Shown: in pieces, positions 33,072-42,139 of the stretch
Numbering within the stretch: position 1 is the stretch's first letter
Layout of the letters: every line of letters starts with the position of its first letter
Source of the DNA: Parvibaculaceae bacterium Mf 1.05b.01
Lineage (GTDB): Bacteria > Pseudomonadota > Alphaproteobacteria > Parvibaculales > Parvibaculaceae
Assembly: GCA_000509225.1 (NCBI GenBank)
Contig: BAOK01000001.1
Location: forward strand, 2,216,914 to 2,280,913
Length of the DNA stretch: 64,000 nucleotides
Reading direction: 5' to 3'
Made by a program: the position numbers and the translations under genes
Notes under the pieces: model-generated
What the model was told of the DNA's origin: nothing
Database searches by the model: none
What the model saw: only the letters and a program-made list of their open reading frames with translations

Positions 33072-33980
33072 TTACGATGTTGGTGGGTCAATCAGTGTCC
33101 AGTCTGTATCGTCCTTGTTAGGGTCAGCACGTTTATCTGGATACTGGCGAACATCGTGCTGCATTCTTCCATTCTCATTGTGACCTATTTCGATGATACG
33201 CGCCTCTTCCCAAAGGCCATCTGGAAACTTTGCGTCGCTGTCTTCAAGAAGCATCTTCATATCGTCAACGCGAATTTCATCTGTTTCGGTCATTCCACTA
33301 CTGGCTCTGTATGTTATTCTCGACGGTGCGCCACCACCAATTCGTGCAACACAGAAACCATCATCGTCGATATTGAAGACCCAACTCCGCAATAGGTCTG
33401 ACTTATCACTGTTGATTCTCTTTACGTCGTCACGAATACGCTCGACCAACGTACACAGCTTGTCAAATCGGCCTGCATCCCACATTCGTTTGGTTCGCTC
33501 ATTCACTAGACGTGCATAATCTTCTCGACCCTTCGGGTCTATGGGATATCGTGCATCAAAGACAACTGCATCCCGAAGGTCGTTAAGAAGACTTCGCTCC
33601 TCACTAATCAAAGCCAAGCCAAGCTCTTCAGCCATTCGAACAAAATCATGCCCGAACACATCCTTCACCGCGTGGCGAAAAACATCTTCCGGGCAATCGC
33701 CATAGAGTTTTACCAAGCCCGCTTTCAGGAAGCTCTCAGCCGCATAACCAACCAACAAGATTGTCGAGCGAGGCGCGCCTTCCAACTTGTACCAGTCCAC
33801 TCCAAAATCTTTCCCGCTGCGTAACCTCTCACCAGTGTTCTGTTTGAACTCTTCCCGATATGTCATCCAGTGTTCCCGCAGGATATCCGCCGAAGCTAGA
33901 TGCCCCTCGCCCGCGTCCAACCACTCCCTCGGGTCAAACAGGCCTTTACTTCTAATGGTTACCTTGGGTTTCCTTTTCAT
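33072..33980 (-). CDS. HEPN-like hypothetical protein, candidate defence gene
   Basis: This encodes 302 residues from MKRKPKVTIRSKG, preceded by AGGAGGA. The order FDPREWLDAGEGHLASADILRE, then STILLVGYAAESFLKAGLVKLYG, FGHDFVRMAEELGLAL and DLRDAVVFDARYPID is that of HEPN-type helical domains (first-helix ladder, A-x-E-x-x-L-K, then an H-D/F-x-x-L helix and R-Y-P). The C-terminal part (about 200-302) is beta-rich and unassigned. It neighbours the Abi-alpha gene and the portal gene. Confidence 0.6.
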   Translation of the reverse strand: MKRKPKVTIRSKGLFDPREWLDAGEGHLASADILREHWMTYREEFKQNTGERLRSGKDFGVDWYKLEGAPRSTILLVGYAAESFLKAGLVKLYGDCPEDVFRHAVKDVFGHDFVRMAEELGLALISEERSLLNDLRDAVVFDARYPIDPKGREDYARLVNERTKRMWDAGRFDKLCTLVERIRDDVKRINSDKSDLLRSWVFNIDDDGFCVARIGGGAPSRITYRASSGMTETDEIRVDDMKMLLEDSDAKFPDGLWEEARIIEIGHNENGRMQHDVRQYPDKRADPNKDDTDWTLIDPPTS

Positions 33981-34145
33981 CAGTCCTCCTACCACTGCAA
34001 CACCGTGTGTCGCTGTGCTATTGCAAATCGTCATTGAAAAAAGGGGAAATGGAACGCCACCCAGGCTGTGGAACAAACGACGCCACAGCACTTACACTCT
34101 TTACCATGAACTTCTGGGAGTCAACGATACCGGCCCAGTTGAGTT

Positions 34146-35165
34146 CTACTTTACTCCCACCCCGGCATCAGCGACATCGATGACATAGTCGTCAAAATCG
34201 ACAACCTCTTCCCCGATCCAGTCATTCACTTCGCGAAAGCGTTGCTGCAACGCCGTTAGTTCGTTGATCACGAAGACCTTGCTCGCCGCTTCAATAGAAC
34301 CAAAGCCGCCTGTATTGCTCGGCACGATGCCCATCAAGGGAGGCGGCACGCGGTGCGCGGCCAGTACATCGTCGCGGGTTGCATTCTTGATGTTGAAAAA
34401 CTCATCCTTTGCGGTGACCTCAGAAATCGGGATGAGCTGCACCCCGTCTTTCTGGCCCCCTGGCGCGTTTAAAAACAGGTTCTTGAAATTGCCGATGCCC
34501 TTCGACTTCTTCAGCTCTTCGCGGATCCTGTCTGCATCTTTCTGTTCAATGTTCGCGTCGTTCAGATAGAGGATGAAACCCGCATGGCTTCCATTCTCGT
34601 AATATTTGCGACGAAAGAGCGTCGCACTTTCATTGAGCCAGGCAGAGTTGAGCGCGGCGAGATATTGCGGCATGCCGTAAATCTCTTGCGCCGGGTCCGG
34701 CTCCAGCAGATGGAAAACCGACCCAGCCTTAAACTGGTGCGTGTCCGCCCAGGATTTCACCCAGAGATAATGATCCGGGTCTTTCATGCGCCTGGTTTGC
34801 AGCGCAGGTGTCGGGCGCAACTTCGCGGAACCACCCAGGCGATTGGCGACATTCTCCAGATAGCAATTGCCAAGAATGAGATAGTCGAGCACCCAGCGGC
34901 TAAAGTCCTGCCTGGACAAAAGGCGGTGCGGCTTAAAGGTGGAGGTGAGGATTGCCTGCTTTAAATGAATGGCCGAGGCATGGTGCGCATTCGCCCGGAA
35001 GCTTTTCACCAATCCCATTTGCGAGATGGGCGGCTCAAAATAGAGCCCATTATCCATGAGCTGGAGATAGTCCATCACTTCCCGGCCGTCGAGCATGGGC
35101 ACCGGATCCCCAAGCGTGAAGACCTCCGCACTTACCTTTGACGCACTCTTGCCTGCATCACTCAT
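34146..35165 (-). CDS. Q: Phage portal protein, P2 gpQ type
   Basis: This encodes 339 residues. Typical gpQ/PBSX portal phrases are FTLGDPVPMLDGREVMDYLQ near the start, GLYFEPPISQMGLVKSFRAN, SRWVLDYLILGNCYLE and ATRDDVLAAHRVPPPLMGI. The portal forms the dodecameric DNA channel at one head vertex. Its start overlaps the terminase stop by one base (TAATG). Both are transcribed leftwards, away from the capsid genes, exactly as Q and P in P2. Confidence 0.93.
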   Translation of the reverse strand: MSDAGKSASKVSAEVFTLGDPVPMLDGREVMDYLQLMDNGLYFEPPISQMGLVKSFRANAHHASAIHLKQAILTSTFKPHRLLSRQDFSRWVLDYLILGNCYLENVANRLGGSAKLRPTPALQTRRMKDPDHYLWVKSWADTHQFKAGSVFHLLEPDPAQEIYGMPQYLAALNSAWLNESATLFRRKYYENGSHAGFILYLNDANIEQKDADRIREELKKSKGIGNFKNLFLNAPGGQKDGVQLIPISEVTAKDEFFNIKNATRDDVLAAHRVPPPLMGIVPSNTGGFGSIEAASKVFVINELTALQQRFREVNDWIGEEVVDFDDYVIDVADAGVGVK

Positions 35166-36967
35166 TAGAAAATCTCCACTGTTGATCTTTTAGGCCTGCC
35201 CGCACTGTCCAAAGACACGATGTCGCCCTGGGCAAGCGCGTGCATCACCGCCCAGGCCTGGTCTGCATGGCCCGTCGTTTCTGTCCGGCTTGCCTGATAG
35301 CTGATCTGTTTTCCGCTTGCCGTGACGGATCGGTGTATGGTCATGAAGGCGTTCGCCATGTCTGTCCATCCAGCATCAAATTCAAAGCGCCCGTTTTCGA
35401 TCACCTGCTTGGCCTTCGCCACCAGCCGGTTCTTCACTTCCACGGAATAGGTAATTTTGAGCGCGCGCGGGTAGAAGCCTTTCACCAGCTCATAGAGCCC
35501 TACCCCCATGCCGCTTGCATCAATGCCAATATGGGTGACGTTGTAGCGCTCGGTGAGCTTTCTGATTTCTTTCGCCTGATGCTCAAAGTTCATATTGTTG
35601 AAGCGCAGCTTCTCAAGCGCGCGGAACTTGCCCCCATCAAGGCCTGGCGGCGCGATTACCACACAGCTTGCATCGTCGCGTGTCCGGCTTGGGTCATAGC
35701 CAATCCAAACCTCTTTATTGCCAAAGGGGCGCTTGCGCACAGGTCGGAAATCGTCCCACGCATACCAGGCATCCACCATGCAGTTTTGAAGGGTCGCCAG
35801 CTTAAAGACGGAATGCGCATCATCAATGAAGACGCACATGAAGAGATTGGCAAAATCGTCCGGCGCATATTCCAGCTTGAGCGCATCAATGTTGAACAGG
35901 TCACAGCCCGCCGCTTCCGCGTCTTCAATGGTGAGCATTTGACGCCACTGCCCATCGGCACACAGCATACCGTCTTTCAGGGCATCATGGCTAAGGTCAA
36001 TCTCAACCTTGTCTTCGTCCGCCCGGCCCTTGTTGAAGTCCCGGCCAGACCAGAAGCCATAGGCCTCATGGCCCAGTGTCGACGGCGTAGAGATATAGGT
36101 CTTGCGCCATTTCTTGTGTGCGGCCATGCCGCTGGCAACCTTGTTAAGGTCTTTGTAGCGCGGTATCCAGAAATACTCATCCACATAGAGGTGACCGTGA
36201 TAGCTCTGGGCTGTACGGCTATTGGTGGACAGGAAATAGAGCGTTGCCCCATTGGGGAGCACAAGCGGGTTTCCCTTCAGCTCTTTGCCGGTCACGTCCC
36301 GCACGAAGTCGATAATGTAGGACCGGAACACTTCGGCCTGGTTGCGCGAGGCAGAGAGGAAAATCTGATTATCCCCTGTCTCCAGGGCATCCATGAAGGC
36401 TTCGCGGGCGAAGTACCATGTGGCCCCTACCTGGCGGGATTTCAGGATATTGCGAATGCGCTGATGGCGGTTTTCATTCCAGAGCCGTTGATAGTCAAAC
36501 AGCGGCGCTTCCCAGGCGGTCACCAGGGCCGCTTCTTCTTCGTCGGTGAGCGCGTTCTTGTGTTTCTTTCCTTTCCGCTTCTTGTTGCGATTTTTCACAT
36601 TGGGGTTCAGGTCTGCCTCGTTCCCACCTTGTTGGTACTTCTCGACACGGGCCATGCGCTCAAGCTGTTTGCCAAGCGCCTCAATCTCCTTGTAGTCGCC
36701 GGGTGTTTTTTCTTCCTTGTCCACAAGCAGGCACAGGCGCCGGTCAATGGTCGACCCGACACGCTCATGCACCGGGGCTTCACGCCAGCCATCCCGGCGC
36801 TTCCAGCTATCAATGGTTGAATAGCTTTTCTTTAGCTGCTTGGAGATTTCAGCAACCGTATAGCCCTGCCAGAAAAGCTGGGCCGCGCGTTTGCGCAACA
36901 GCACTCCGTTCGTGTTGTCAGTGCCAGATTTTGGGGCAGGCTTTGTCTCATTATCGGTCGTTTCCAT
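35165..36967 (-). CDS. P: Terminase large (ATPase) subunit, P2 gpP type
   Basis: This encodes 600 residues. An N-terminal HTH (GYTVAEISKQLKKSYSTIDS) is followed by an ATPase with KSRQVGATWYFAREA (Walker A variant) and LYVDEYFWIPRYKDL (Walker B and following loop). A RNase-H-fold nuclease has GYDPSRTRDDASCVV and HIGIDASGMG. It packages DNA into the prohead with gpM. It diverges from the scaffold gene O across a dyad at 37013. Confidence 0.95.
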   Translation of the reverse strand: METTDNETKPAPKSGTDNTNGVLLRKRAAQLFWQGYTVAEISKQLKKSYSTIDSWKRRDGWREAPVHERVGSTIDRRLCLLVDKEEKTPGDYKEIEALGKQLERMARVEKYQQGGNEADLNPNVKNRNKKRKGKKHKNALTDEEEAALVTAWEAPLFDYQRLWNENRHQRIRNILKSRQVGATWYFAREAFMDALETGDNQIFLSASRNQAEVFRSYIIDFVRDVTGKELKGNPLVLPNGATLYFLSTNSRTAQSYHGHLYVDEYFWIPRYKDLNKVASGMAAHKKWRKTYISTPSTLGHEAYGFWSGRDFNKGRADEDKVEIDLSHDALKDGMLCADGQWRQMLTIEDAEAAGCDLFNIDALKLEYAPDDFANLFMCVFIDDAHSVFKLATLQNCMVDAWYAWDDFRPVRKRPFGNKEVWIGYDPSRTRDDASCVVIAPPGLDGGKFRALEKLRFNNMNFEHQAKEIRKLTERYNVTHIGIDASGMGVGLYELVKGFYPRALKITYSVEVKNRLVAKAKQVIENGRFEFDAGWTDMANAFMTIHRSVTASGKQISYQASRTETTGHADQAWAVMHALAQGDIVSLDSAGRPKRSTVEIF

Positions 36968-37012
36968 GGGGCAGACACTAACGGCGGCTTACATATTTCC
37001 TTTGGCCCCTCT

Positions 37013-37035
37013 GGTTGTTAGCGGGGCTAACAACC
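37013..37035. promoter_or_regulatory. Ogr-type late-promoter dyad, P/O divergent region
   Basis: Two perfect 10-bp arms, GGTTGTTAGC and GCTAACAACC, are separated by GGG. The core TTGT-N11-ACAA matches the P2 Ogr/Delta binding element TTGT-N12-ACAA within one base of spacing. An identical copy is at 42697. It lies between divergent P and O, as the late promoters do in P2. Confidence 0.75.
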
Positions 37036-37120
37036 CGGTCCCGCTTGCGATTAAAACCCCAATTGCTCGACCTTCGTGAAAAGCCAAAGCTCACGTCCGC
37101 ATCCAAAAAGGCCGCGCCCC

Positions 37121-37969
37121 ATGAAAAAGCTGATTTCCAACTTCATCCGCATCGCCACCGAAGGTCTCACCATTGATGGGCGCACCATTACGGGGGAGCA
37201 GCTTACGCAGATGGCGGCAAGTTATGACCCGAAGAAGTATGGCGCACGCATCTGGCTTGAGCATTTCCGTAGCCTCTTTGCCGACGGCGCTTTTCCCGCA
37301 CTCGGCGATGTGATGGAACTTAAAACGGAAAAGGACAGTGACGGAAAGCTCGCCCTTTTCGGTCGCCTCCAGCCCAATGACAAGTTGCTGGAGATGAACA
37401 AACAAGGCCAGAAGGTCTTCACCTCTATTGAGATGGATGGCGACTTCGCAGGCTCCGGCCAGGCCTATCTTGTGGGCCTCGCCGTCACTGACAGTCCGGC
37501 ATCGCTCGGTACAGAGCGTCTACAGTTTGCGCAAGAAGGCATCAACAGATTTGCTGATGGGGACAAAACACCCAAGACACAGATCTGGCCTGCTGTGGAT
37601 GCTGGCACGCTTGAGTTTTCGGAAGAAGGTGACGGGGACAAGCCCGACCAATCGCCGGGCCTCTTCGCAAAAGTGACCGACATCTTGAACGGCACGTCGA
37701 AGCGCAATGATCAGCGATTTTCCGACATGGAAAGCAGCATTGTCGAGCTGGCCAAGGGGATTGACGCGCTCAATCAAAAACTGGCGGACCTCACCACATC
37801 GGGAAATGACACCCCGGCGCCCGATGCAGGCCTCTCAAAGCAGGTTGAAACCCTCTCGACCCAGCTTTCCACATTGACAAAGAAAATCACGGGTGAGCCC
37901 GACCCGGCGACGCCCGTCCGACCTGAATCCCAAGGCTTCACCGGCACTCAAGAATTGGCTGACTGCTAG
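37121..37969 (+). CDS. O: Capsid scaffolding protein, P2 gpO type
   Basis: This encodes 282 residues from MKKLISNFIRIATEG; the frame is open to 37076 but the first ATG has no ribosome-binding site. The N-terminal protease part (about 1-160) has TEGLTIDGRTITGEQLTQM, IWLEHFRSLF and FTSIEMDGDFAGSGQAYLVG. The C-terminal half is a charged coiled coil with NQKLADLTTS. gpO is the internal scaffold and self-cleaving protease that shapes the procapsid. Confidence 0.9.
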   Translation: MKKLISNFIRIATEGLTIDGRTITGEQLTQMAASYDPKKYGARIWLEHFRSLFADGAFPALGDVMELKTEKDSDGKLALFGRLQPNDKLLEMNKQGQKVFTSIEMDGDFAGSGQAYLVGLAVTDSPASLGTERLQFAQEGINRFADGDKTPKTQIWPAVDAGTLEFSEEGDGDKPDQSPGLFAKVTDILNGTSKRNDQRFSDMESSIVELAKGIDALNQKLADLTTSGNDTPAPDAGLSKQVETLSTQLSTLTKKITGEPDPATPVRPESQGFTGTQELADC

Positions 37970-38023
37970 CCCTCCAATCACGCCTCGCCCTCGCCTCTCA
38001 TAGCACCTCGAAAGAAAGCACCC

Positions 38024-39037
38024 ATGCGCAATTCAACCCGAGAACTCTTCAACGCCTACCTTTCCCGCCAGGCAACGCTCAATGGCATCTCCTCTGCAGC
38101 AGTCCAGTTTGCGGTTGAACCAACAATCAGCCAAAAGCTAGAAGATCGCATTCGCGAAGACTCAGGGTTCCTGCAACAGATCAACATTGTTGAAGTTCCT
38201 GAGATGAAGGGACAGAAGCTCGGCCTTGATGTGAGTTCGCCCATTGCGTCCCGAACCGACACGAATGTTGACGAGCGCACACCGACGGACCCAACAGACC
38301 TCGGCCCGCAAGATTATGAGTGTTCAGAGACAGACTTTGACACCTTCGTCACCTATCAGAAGCTCGACATGTGGGCGAAGTTCCCAGACTTCCAGACACG
38401 ACTTCGAAACGCGGTCACAAAACAGCAGGCCCGCGACCGCATCATGATCGGCTTCAACGGCACCAGCATTGCCGCCACCTCAAACCTTGTCGCCAATCCA
38501 AAGCTGCAAGATGTGAATATTGGCTGGCTTCAAGAAATGCGCACCCATGCGCCAGAGCGCGTGTTGGACGCCCCAAAGATCGGCGACCAGGCAGGATCGG
38601 ACTATAAGAACATTGATGCCGCCGTCATGGACGCCACCAACAATCTGATCGCAGATTGGTTTGCAGACGACACAGACCTTGTGGCGATTGTGGGCCGCAA
38701 TCTGGTGAGCGACAAATATGTGGCTCTCGCCAATGATCACAATGCGCCAACAGAAAAGGTGGCGCTTGACACCATCATCACCAACAAACAGATCGGCGGC
38801 AAAAAGGCCATCATGGTGCCCTTCTTCCCCGCCAATGCGGCGATGATTACCAAGCTGTCTAATCTCTCCATCTATCATCAGGAAGGCACGCGCCGCCGTC
38901 ACATCAAGGAAGAGCCGGAGAAGCGCCGCATCGTTGACTATCAGTCCGTCCGTGAAGACTACGTGGTGGAAGACTTCTCCGCCGCGTGCCTCATCGAAAA
39001 CATCTCCGTGCCAGACGGCGCGGATGGCTGGACGTAA
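38024..39037 (+). CDS. N: Major capsid protein, P2 gpN type
   Basis: This encodes 337 residues. MRNSTRELFNAYLSRQATLN at the N-terminus, DSGFLQQINIVEVPEMKGQK and QKLDMWAKFPDFQTRLRNAV fit gpN of P2 and relatives. It forms the icosahedral head lattice (HK97 fold) after gpO-dependent cleavage. It is 54 nt after gpO and 54 nt before gpM. Confidence 0.95.
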   Translation: MRNSTRELFNAYLSRQATLNGISSAAVQFAVEPTISQKLEDRIREDSGFLQQINIVEVPEMKGQKLGLDVSSPIASRTDTNVDERTPTDPTDLGPQDYECSETDFDTFVTYQKLDMWAKFPDFQTRLRNAVTKQQARDRIMIGFNGTSIAATSNLVANPKLQDVNIGWLQEMRTHAPERVLDAPKIGDQAGSDYKNIDAAVMDATNNLIADWFADDTDLVAIVGRNLVSDKYVALANDHNAPTEKVALDTIITNKQIGGKKAIMVPFFPANAAMITKLSNLSIYHQEGTRRRHIKEEPEKRRIVDYQSVREDYVVEDFSAACLIENISVPDGADGWT

Positions 39038-39091
39038 CGCCCGCCTGCCTTCGTTTGTCACCCCCGTTGACGCTGGACCAGAGAGAAAATC

Positions 39092-39781
39092 ATGAGCCTT
39101 GCCCGCAATCACTACCAGAAGATCGTCGCCGCGAAAGCTGCAAAAATTGCAGCGGACAGCGACGAAGAAACCATGGAAAACCTCAATGCCTATGAGCAGC
39201 ATTTGGGGCAATTGCAAACCCACATGGCACAGCTCAAAAACACCCAGAGCCAGGCCAAAAAGATCGAGATGAAACAAGACTTCATCTCTGATTATGACCC
39301 TTACGTGGATGGCATCTTGGCAGAAGCGCCCGGCGTGCAGGATGAAGTCATGGTCACACAGATGATCTGGCGGCTCGACGTCGGACAGTTTGACCGCGCT
39401 TATGAAATTGCGGGCTATGCCCTGGAGCATGGGCTTGTGATGCCCGAACGTTTCAACCGCACCCTGCCAACCTATCTCGCAGAAGAATTTGCAGAAGCGA
39501 CCATTCAGGCTGATGGCAAAGACGACAAGCAGGCCCCACCAGTCAAGCTGTTGGTCACGCTTCTCGAAGACTTGAAGGAAGCAGACATGCCCGATCAGGT
39601 GCGGGCGAAACTGCACAAGGCCATTGCCTTTGGCCTGGATGAAGACGGCGAGCCCCAGGCCCTCCTCACAGCCCTTGAACATTATGACCGCACGATTGAA
39701 CTCAATCCCACCAAAAACGGCGTCAAGAAACGCCGCGAGCAATTGGTGAAACGGTTGGAAAAGGAAACCTCTAACACCTAA
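39092..39781 (+). CDS. M: Terminase endonuclease (small) subunit, P2 gpM type
   Basis: This encodes 229 residues. MSLARNHYQKIVAAKAAKI, then QDFISDYDPYVDGILAEAPG and DVGQFDRAYEIAGYALEHGL, match P2 gpM. With gpP it recognises and cuts cos to start packaging. The cos site itself is not identified; by P2 logic it should lie left of Q. Confidence 0.92.
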   Translation: MSLARNHYQKIVAAKAAKIAADSDEETMENLNAYEQHLGQLQTHMAQLKNTQSQAKKIEMKQDFISDYDPYVDGILAEAPGVQDEVMVTQMIWRLDVGQFDRAYEIAGYALEHGLVMPERFNRTLPTYLAEEFAEATIQADGKDDKQAPPVKLLVTLLEDLKEADMPDQVRAKLHKAIAFGLDEDGEPQALLTALEHYDRTIELNPTKNGVKKRREQLVKRLEKETSNT

Positions 39782-39896
39782 CCCCCTCTCTGGCCCAGCG
39801 CCAGGAAGGCCAGTCCGGAGGGTCTTCCTCCTCCCGAAGTGTCGCCTGATGGACTGGCCTTACCCTTCGTCTCTGTAGTGGAGTTTTAAAGACCCC

Positions 39897-40364
39897 ATGA
39901 GTGTTTTCATTCCAAACGACCGGCCAGAGGAAGAAGACCCGGAGATAGGCAATCTGGACTTTTTCCCGGCCATTTCTCTCGCCGCGTTTCGCGAACGCAT
40001 GAAGGTTCTGTCTAATCTGCCAGAAGGTCGGGTTGTCTGGCAGCTAAAGCGCGCGGTGATGGCCACCAATCGGGAACTGCATGACTGGCGGCTGGCACAG
40101 GAAGCCGAAGGCCATTTGACGCTCACCGATATTCCTCAGGAGGAATATGGGGACGAAGGCAAACTCACCCTTCTCTATGAAGCCGCCGTTTATCACCGCG
40201 CCAAGGGATTTCTCACAGAGGCCGGTCGTGACGTGGACCTCACCAATGAGGGGGCTGACGCCACGGACTTTGCCGATGAAGCGATCGAAGATCATTTCCG
40301 CCATGTGCGCGAAGCCCTGGCTGAAATCATCGGTCGCTCATCTGTCACAGCGGAGTTGTTTTGA
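39897..40364 (+). CDS. L: Head completion protein, P2 gpL type
   Basis: This encodes 155 residues. The N-terminal PEEEDPEIGNLDFFPAISLA-like segment, then LPEGRVVWQLKRAVMATNREL and LYEAAVYHRAKGFLTEAGRD, follow P2 gpL. It stabilises filled heads. Its stop overlaps the gpX start (ATGA). Confidence 0.88.
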   Translation: MSVFIPNDRPEEEDPEIGNLDFFPAISLAAFRERMKVLSNLPEGRVVWQLKRAVMATNRELHDWRLAQEAEGHLTLTDIPQEEYGDEGKLTLLYEAAVYHRAKGFLTEAGRDVDLTNEGADATDFADEAIEDHFRHVREALAEIIGRSSVTAELF

Positions 40365-40606
40365 TGAGTGTCGCCCGTGCGCCCTTCCCCGAAAATGGCA
40401 TCGCGCACGCCATGCAAGGAGACACGGTGGATCTTATCTGCGCTCGTTTCTTTGGGCGCACCGAAGGCGTGACAGAAGCGGTGCTGGATTTAAACAGAGG
40501 GCTTGCGAGCTTAGGCGCGGTCCTGCCCCACGGCACGCCAGTCATTTTGCCGTCACCGCAGGAACTCGCTCCCTCGAAACCCAAAACCATCAACCTATGG
40601 GACTGA
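40361..40606 (+). CDS. X: Tail protein X
   Basis: This encodes 81 residues. AMQGDTVDLICARFFGRTEG and LGAVLPHGTPVILP are the LysM-like gpX pattern (short peptidoglycan-binding-type fold). It is a minor tail protein in P2-like phages. The start overlaps gpL. Confidence 0.9.
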   Translation: MMSVARAPFPENGIAHAMQGDTVDLICARFFGRTEGVTEAVLDLNRGLASLGAVLPHGTPVILPSPQELAPSKPKTINLWD

Positions 40607-40608
40607 AG

Positions 40609-40806
40609 ATGGACCGAGCCGTTTCCAACGCCAGTTACATCACAAGTGGGGGAGCCACCGTCATTGGATTGCTGACCGTTACAGAATGGGTGGCGCTTGG
40701 CGGCCTGGTGCTGGCTGTCCTGACCTTCATTGTTAACTGGTGGTATCGACGCAAGCACTATCAACTCGAAGAACGGAAGACAGCTGCGCTGGAGAAACAA
40801 TCATGA
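40609..40806 (+). CDS. Probable phage holin
   Basis: This encodes 65 residues from MDRAVSNASYITSGGAT, with one or two membrane spans (about 12-45) and a strongly charged C-terminus WYRRKHYQLEERKTAALEKQ. Layout and position after X match HP1/P2-type holins (class II, small, with charged tail). An in-frame ATG at 40597 overlaps the gpX stop and is an alternative start. It overlaps the next gene by 4 nt. Confidence 0.68.
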   Translation: MDRAVSNASYITSGGATVIGLLTVTEWVALGGLVLAVLTFIVNWWYRRKHYQLEERKTAALEKQS

Positions 40807-41240
40807 TCCTGTCAGACGGTATTGGCGCCGCAGTAGGTGCAGTAGCGAAAGAAATTGGTGACCTCTTCACGAGCGACAAGGAACGCCTTCAAGCGACAAA
40901 TGCGCTTCGCGCCCTAGAAACAGATCTGATCTCCAAGGCGCTTAGCTATGAAGCGGCACTTGCCGCATCACAAGCCGCCGTCATACAGGCAGAGGCAAAC
41001 GGCAAGAGCTGGATACAGCGGAATTGGCGTCCCATCACCATGCTTGTGTTTGTAGGACTCGTTGTTGCCCGCTGGATGGGCTGGGCATCGCCTGTCATGA
41101 GTGAGGCAGAATACCTCTCAGTCTATGAGCTGATCAAAATAGGCCTTGGTGGATATGTCCTCGGTCGAAGCGCGGAGAAGATAGCCCCTGGTGTTATGCG
41201 TGCCTGGACTTCAAACCGCACCACTGATCCTGCACTATGA
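40803..41240 (+). CDS. 3TM-type holin
   Basis: This encodes 145 residues. An N-terminal amphipathic region (ILSDGIGAAVGAVAKEIGDLF), a charged helix, QRNWRPITMLVFVGLVVARW and a final membrane segment with IGLGGYVLGRSAEKIAPG match the GTA/3TM holin family. With the 40609 gene it probably forms a two-component membrane lysis module. Both overlap neighbours by 4 nt. Confidence 0.75.
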   Translation: MILSDGIGAAVGAVAKEIGDLFTSDKERLQATNALRALETDLISKALSYEAALAASQAAVIQAEANGKSWIQRNWRPITMLVFVGLVVARWMGWASPVMSEAEYLSVYELIKIGLGGYVLGRSAEKIAPGVMRAWTSNRTTDPAL

Positions 41241-41656
41241 AAAAGCTCGCGGCGGTGAGGGAGCATTTGCTGACCAGCGTCCTAAACCTGGACGCAGAGA
41301 AGATGCACACATTCGCGGAAGGCGGCACCATTACGTCCTACGAAGGAGACACAGAGAGCTTCCGCGTCACCTATGAAGCCAATGTGGTATTGGCAGACTA
41401 TGCGGGCGACCCAACCGCGCTCTATCTCATCTTTGTGGAATGGCTGAAGGCACATAACCCGACAAGCCCAACTGATGCACTGCGCTTCGACGTGGATATT
41501 CTCGACGAAGAAAAAGTGGATCTGGGCTTTCAGGTGGAACTCACCGAAGACTGGCTTGTAGAAACAGACGATGACGGCAGGCGCCTCACCCTCACCCCAG
41601 AGCCCAATCATGATGCGGACAGTCTCACGGGTTTTACTGACACGGAGCTCGGTTGA
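41237..41656 (+). CDS. R: Tail completion protein R
   Basis: This encodes 139 residues. MKKLAAVREHLLTSVLNLDA and ANVVLADYAGDPTALYLIFV, then HNPTSPTDALRFDVDILDEE, fit P2 gpR, which completes the tail end that joins the head. It lies between the lysis genes and gpS, as in P2. Confidence 0.88.
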   Translation: MKKLAAVREHLLTSVLNLDAEKMHTFAEGGTITSYEGDTESFRVTYEANVVLADYAGDPTALYLIFVEWLKAHNPTSPTDALRFDVDILDEEKVDLGFQVELTEDWLVETDDDGRRLTLTPEPNHDADSLTGFTDTELG

Positions 41657-41659
41657 CCC

Positions 41660-42139
41660 ATGGACGAGGCGGTCAAAGAGCTGAAACGGCTGGACGCTTG
41701 GGCCGAGACATTGCTTGCAAGCCTCGCCCCCCGTGAACGACAAAAGCTCTTACGGCGCATGGGGGTTCACCTCCGTCGCGCCAATTCCAAACGCATCACA
41801 CGCCAGGTTGATGCGAATGGCCGCCGCTGGAAACCTCGGAAGAAGCAAGAAGGCAAAGTCGCCCAAAAACGGAAGATGCTTCTGGGCTTTCGCAAAGCCC
41901 GGCACATGAAAGTGAAAGCCACGTCAGACAGTGTGTCCGTTGGTTTCTCTGGCAATGCGGGCCGGATAGCACGCATTCATCACTTTGGTCTTCGCGACCG
42001 CCTCTCAGCACCAAAAGGAGCCAAGGGACCATTGGTGAAGTTCGCCGAGCGGAAGCTTCTGGGTCTCTCCATCAAGGACAGGGATGCCCTGCAAGACATG
42101 CTCACCACCCATATTGATCCAAAAGGACTGGCCTCATGA
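41660..42139 (+). CDS. S: Tail completion / virion morphogenesis protein S
   Basis: This encodes 159 residues. ERQKLLRRMGVHLRRANSKR, then a basic stretch WKPRKKQEGKVAQKRKM, and GRIARIHHFGLRDRLS match gpS (phage virion morphogenesis family). It overlaps the endolysin gene by 4 nt. Confidence 0.9.
   Translation: MDEAVKELKRLDAWAETLLASLAPRERQKLLRRMGVHLRRANSKRITRQVDANGRRWKPRKKQEGKVAQKRKMLLGFRKARHMKVKATSDSVSVGFSGNAGRIARIHHFGLRDRLSAPKGAKGPLVKFAERKLLGLSIKDRDALQDMLTTHIDPKGLAS

Noticed and set aside
35240-36820. A 526-codon plus-strand frame opposite the terminase
   Set aside because: It is an antisense shadow of gene P, which has clear ATPase and nuclease motifs.
37013-37035. The dyad as a transcription terminator
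   Set aside because: No T-run follows on either strand, it has a second identical copy before V, and both lie at places of late promoters.
38480-39742. A 420-codon minus-strand frame opposite N and M
   Set aside because: It is an antisense shadow of two well-recognised structural genes.
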